Source: JAVBPP01 sp031549535
Lineage (GTDB): Bacteria; Bacillota; Clostridia; Oscillospirales; Acutalibacteraceae
Assembly (NCBI GenBank): GCA_031549535.1
Contig: JAVBPP010000074.1
Coordinates: forward strand, 1-6,767
Reading direction: 5' to 3'
DNA: 6,767 nt
Shown: positions 6,449 through 6,767 of the stretch, piece after piece
Layout of the letters: each line of letters begins with the position of its first letter
Numbering within the stretch: position 1 is the first letter of the stretch
Notes under the pieces: generated by a model
Databases searched by the model: none
Told to the model about the DNA's origin: nothing
The model's input: only the letters and a program-made list of their open reading frames with translations
Made by a program: the position numbers and the translations under genes

Positions 6449-6767
6449 ATGAAAGAGACGGGCGATTCTACTGCTGCCCAAGGGTTAAAGCTGGATAAAA
6501 AAACCATTATCACGATTACCGCCGTGCTGCTGGGCATTATGATATTCGCGGGTGCGTTGACCCAGCTCATTCCGCAGGGGGAATATCGGACGGATGCGGA
6601 CGGTCAACTGATACCGGACAGTTACACCCGCATTGCGGGCGAGAAACTGCCGATTTGGAAGATTATCGCGTCCCCGGTGTTGATTTTCACCGCGGGGGAG
6701 GCGATGACGGGCATTGCCGTAATTCTGTTTATCGTGCTCATCGGCGGCACCTTTTTGATTTTGGATC
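6449..6767 (+). CDS. YfcC / DcuC-family membrane carrier, N-terminal part
   Basis: The first 106 residues of a membrane transporter cut by the window end. Residues 1-18 are a polar cytoplasmic head (MKETGDSTAAQGLKLDKK). Residues about 19-41 form membrane segment 1, followed by IPQGEYR at 41-47, which matches the IPxGEY motif seen after the first helix of YfcC-type proteins in the C4-dicarboxylate anaerobic carrier superfamily. A polar external loop (about 45-70) with DGQLIPDSYTR follows, then segment 2 (about 85-106) carrying LIGGTFLIL, typical of the family. Family members are secondary carriers for carboxylates or amino acids such as arginine and ornithine; the substrate here is not determined. 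The ATG at 6449 has GGAGG 8 bases upstream; the ATG at 6442 is in another frame that stops after 18 codons. It is transcribed divergently from the kinase operon, so common regulation is possible but unproven. Confidence 0.85.
   Translation, partial: MKETGDSTAAQGLKLDKKTIITITAVLLGIMIFAGALTQLIPQGEYRTDADGQLIPDSYTRIAGEKLPIWKIIASPVLIFTAGEAMTGIAVILFIVLIGGTFLILD

Noticed and set aside
6442..6498. Alternative ATG at 6442 before the carrier gene
   Set aside because: This frame stops after 18 codons and its ribosome binding site would be too close; the carrier frame starts at 6449.

Overview
The window looks like the chromosome of a Gram-positive, probably anaerobic bacterium of the Clostridia. The reasons are the strong purine-rich ribosome binding sites, vegetative-type promoters with 17-base spacers, moderately high GC, a CotH-type kinase joined to a lamin-tail domain, and a YfcC-type carboxylate carrier. 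No rRNA, tRNA, CRISPR array or transposase gene was seen. The taxonomic call is inference.

Layout from left to right. (1) Positions 2-415 hold the 3' end of a plus-strand gene of unknown function that starts outside the window. (2) Positions 416-597 are a short convergent intergenic region. It holds a perfect 15-bp GC-rich hairpin (434-470, probable bidirectional terminator) and a 103-bp near-perfect palindrome with 12-bp identical ends (479-581) that resembles a MITE or folded repeat. (3) Positions 598-6180 hold three minus-strand genes in a row, read from right to left. They are a 799-residue cytoplasmic protein with a propeller-like N-terminus and a six-hairpin-like C-terminus, a 322-residue metallophosphoesterase with an N-terminal membrane anchor or signal, and a 710-residue secreted protein with a lamin-tail domain and a CotH kinase domain. 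(4) Positions 6181-6448 are a divergent control region with a promoter facing each way. (5) Positions 6449-6767 are the start of a YfcC/DcuC-family membrane carrier gene on the plus strand, cut by the window end.

The three minus-strand genes have gaps of only 43 and 38 bases, each with its own good ribosome binding site, so they are probably an operon. A second promoter candidate sits at the junction between the first and second genes. The phosphoesterase and the CotH kinase could then be made together without the first gene. Both seem to be exported. The most interesting reading is therefore an extracytoplasmic phosphorylation and dephosphorylation pair acting on an unknown surface substrate. 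Pairing by function is inference; the domain calls come directly from motifs in the translations.
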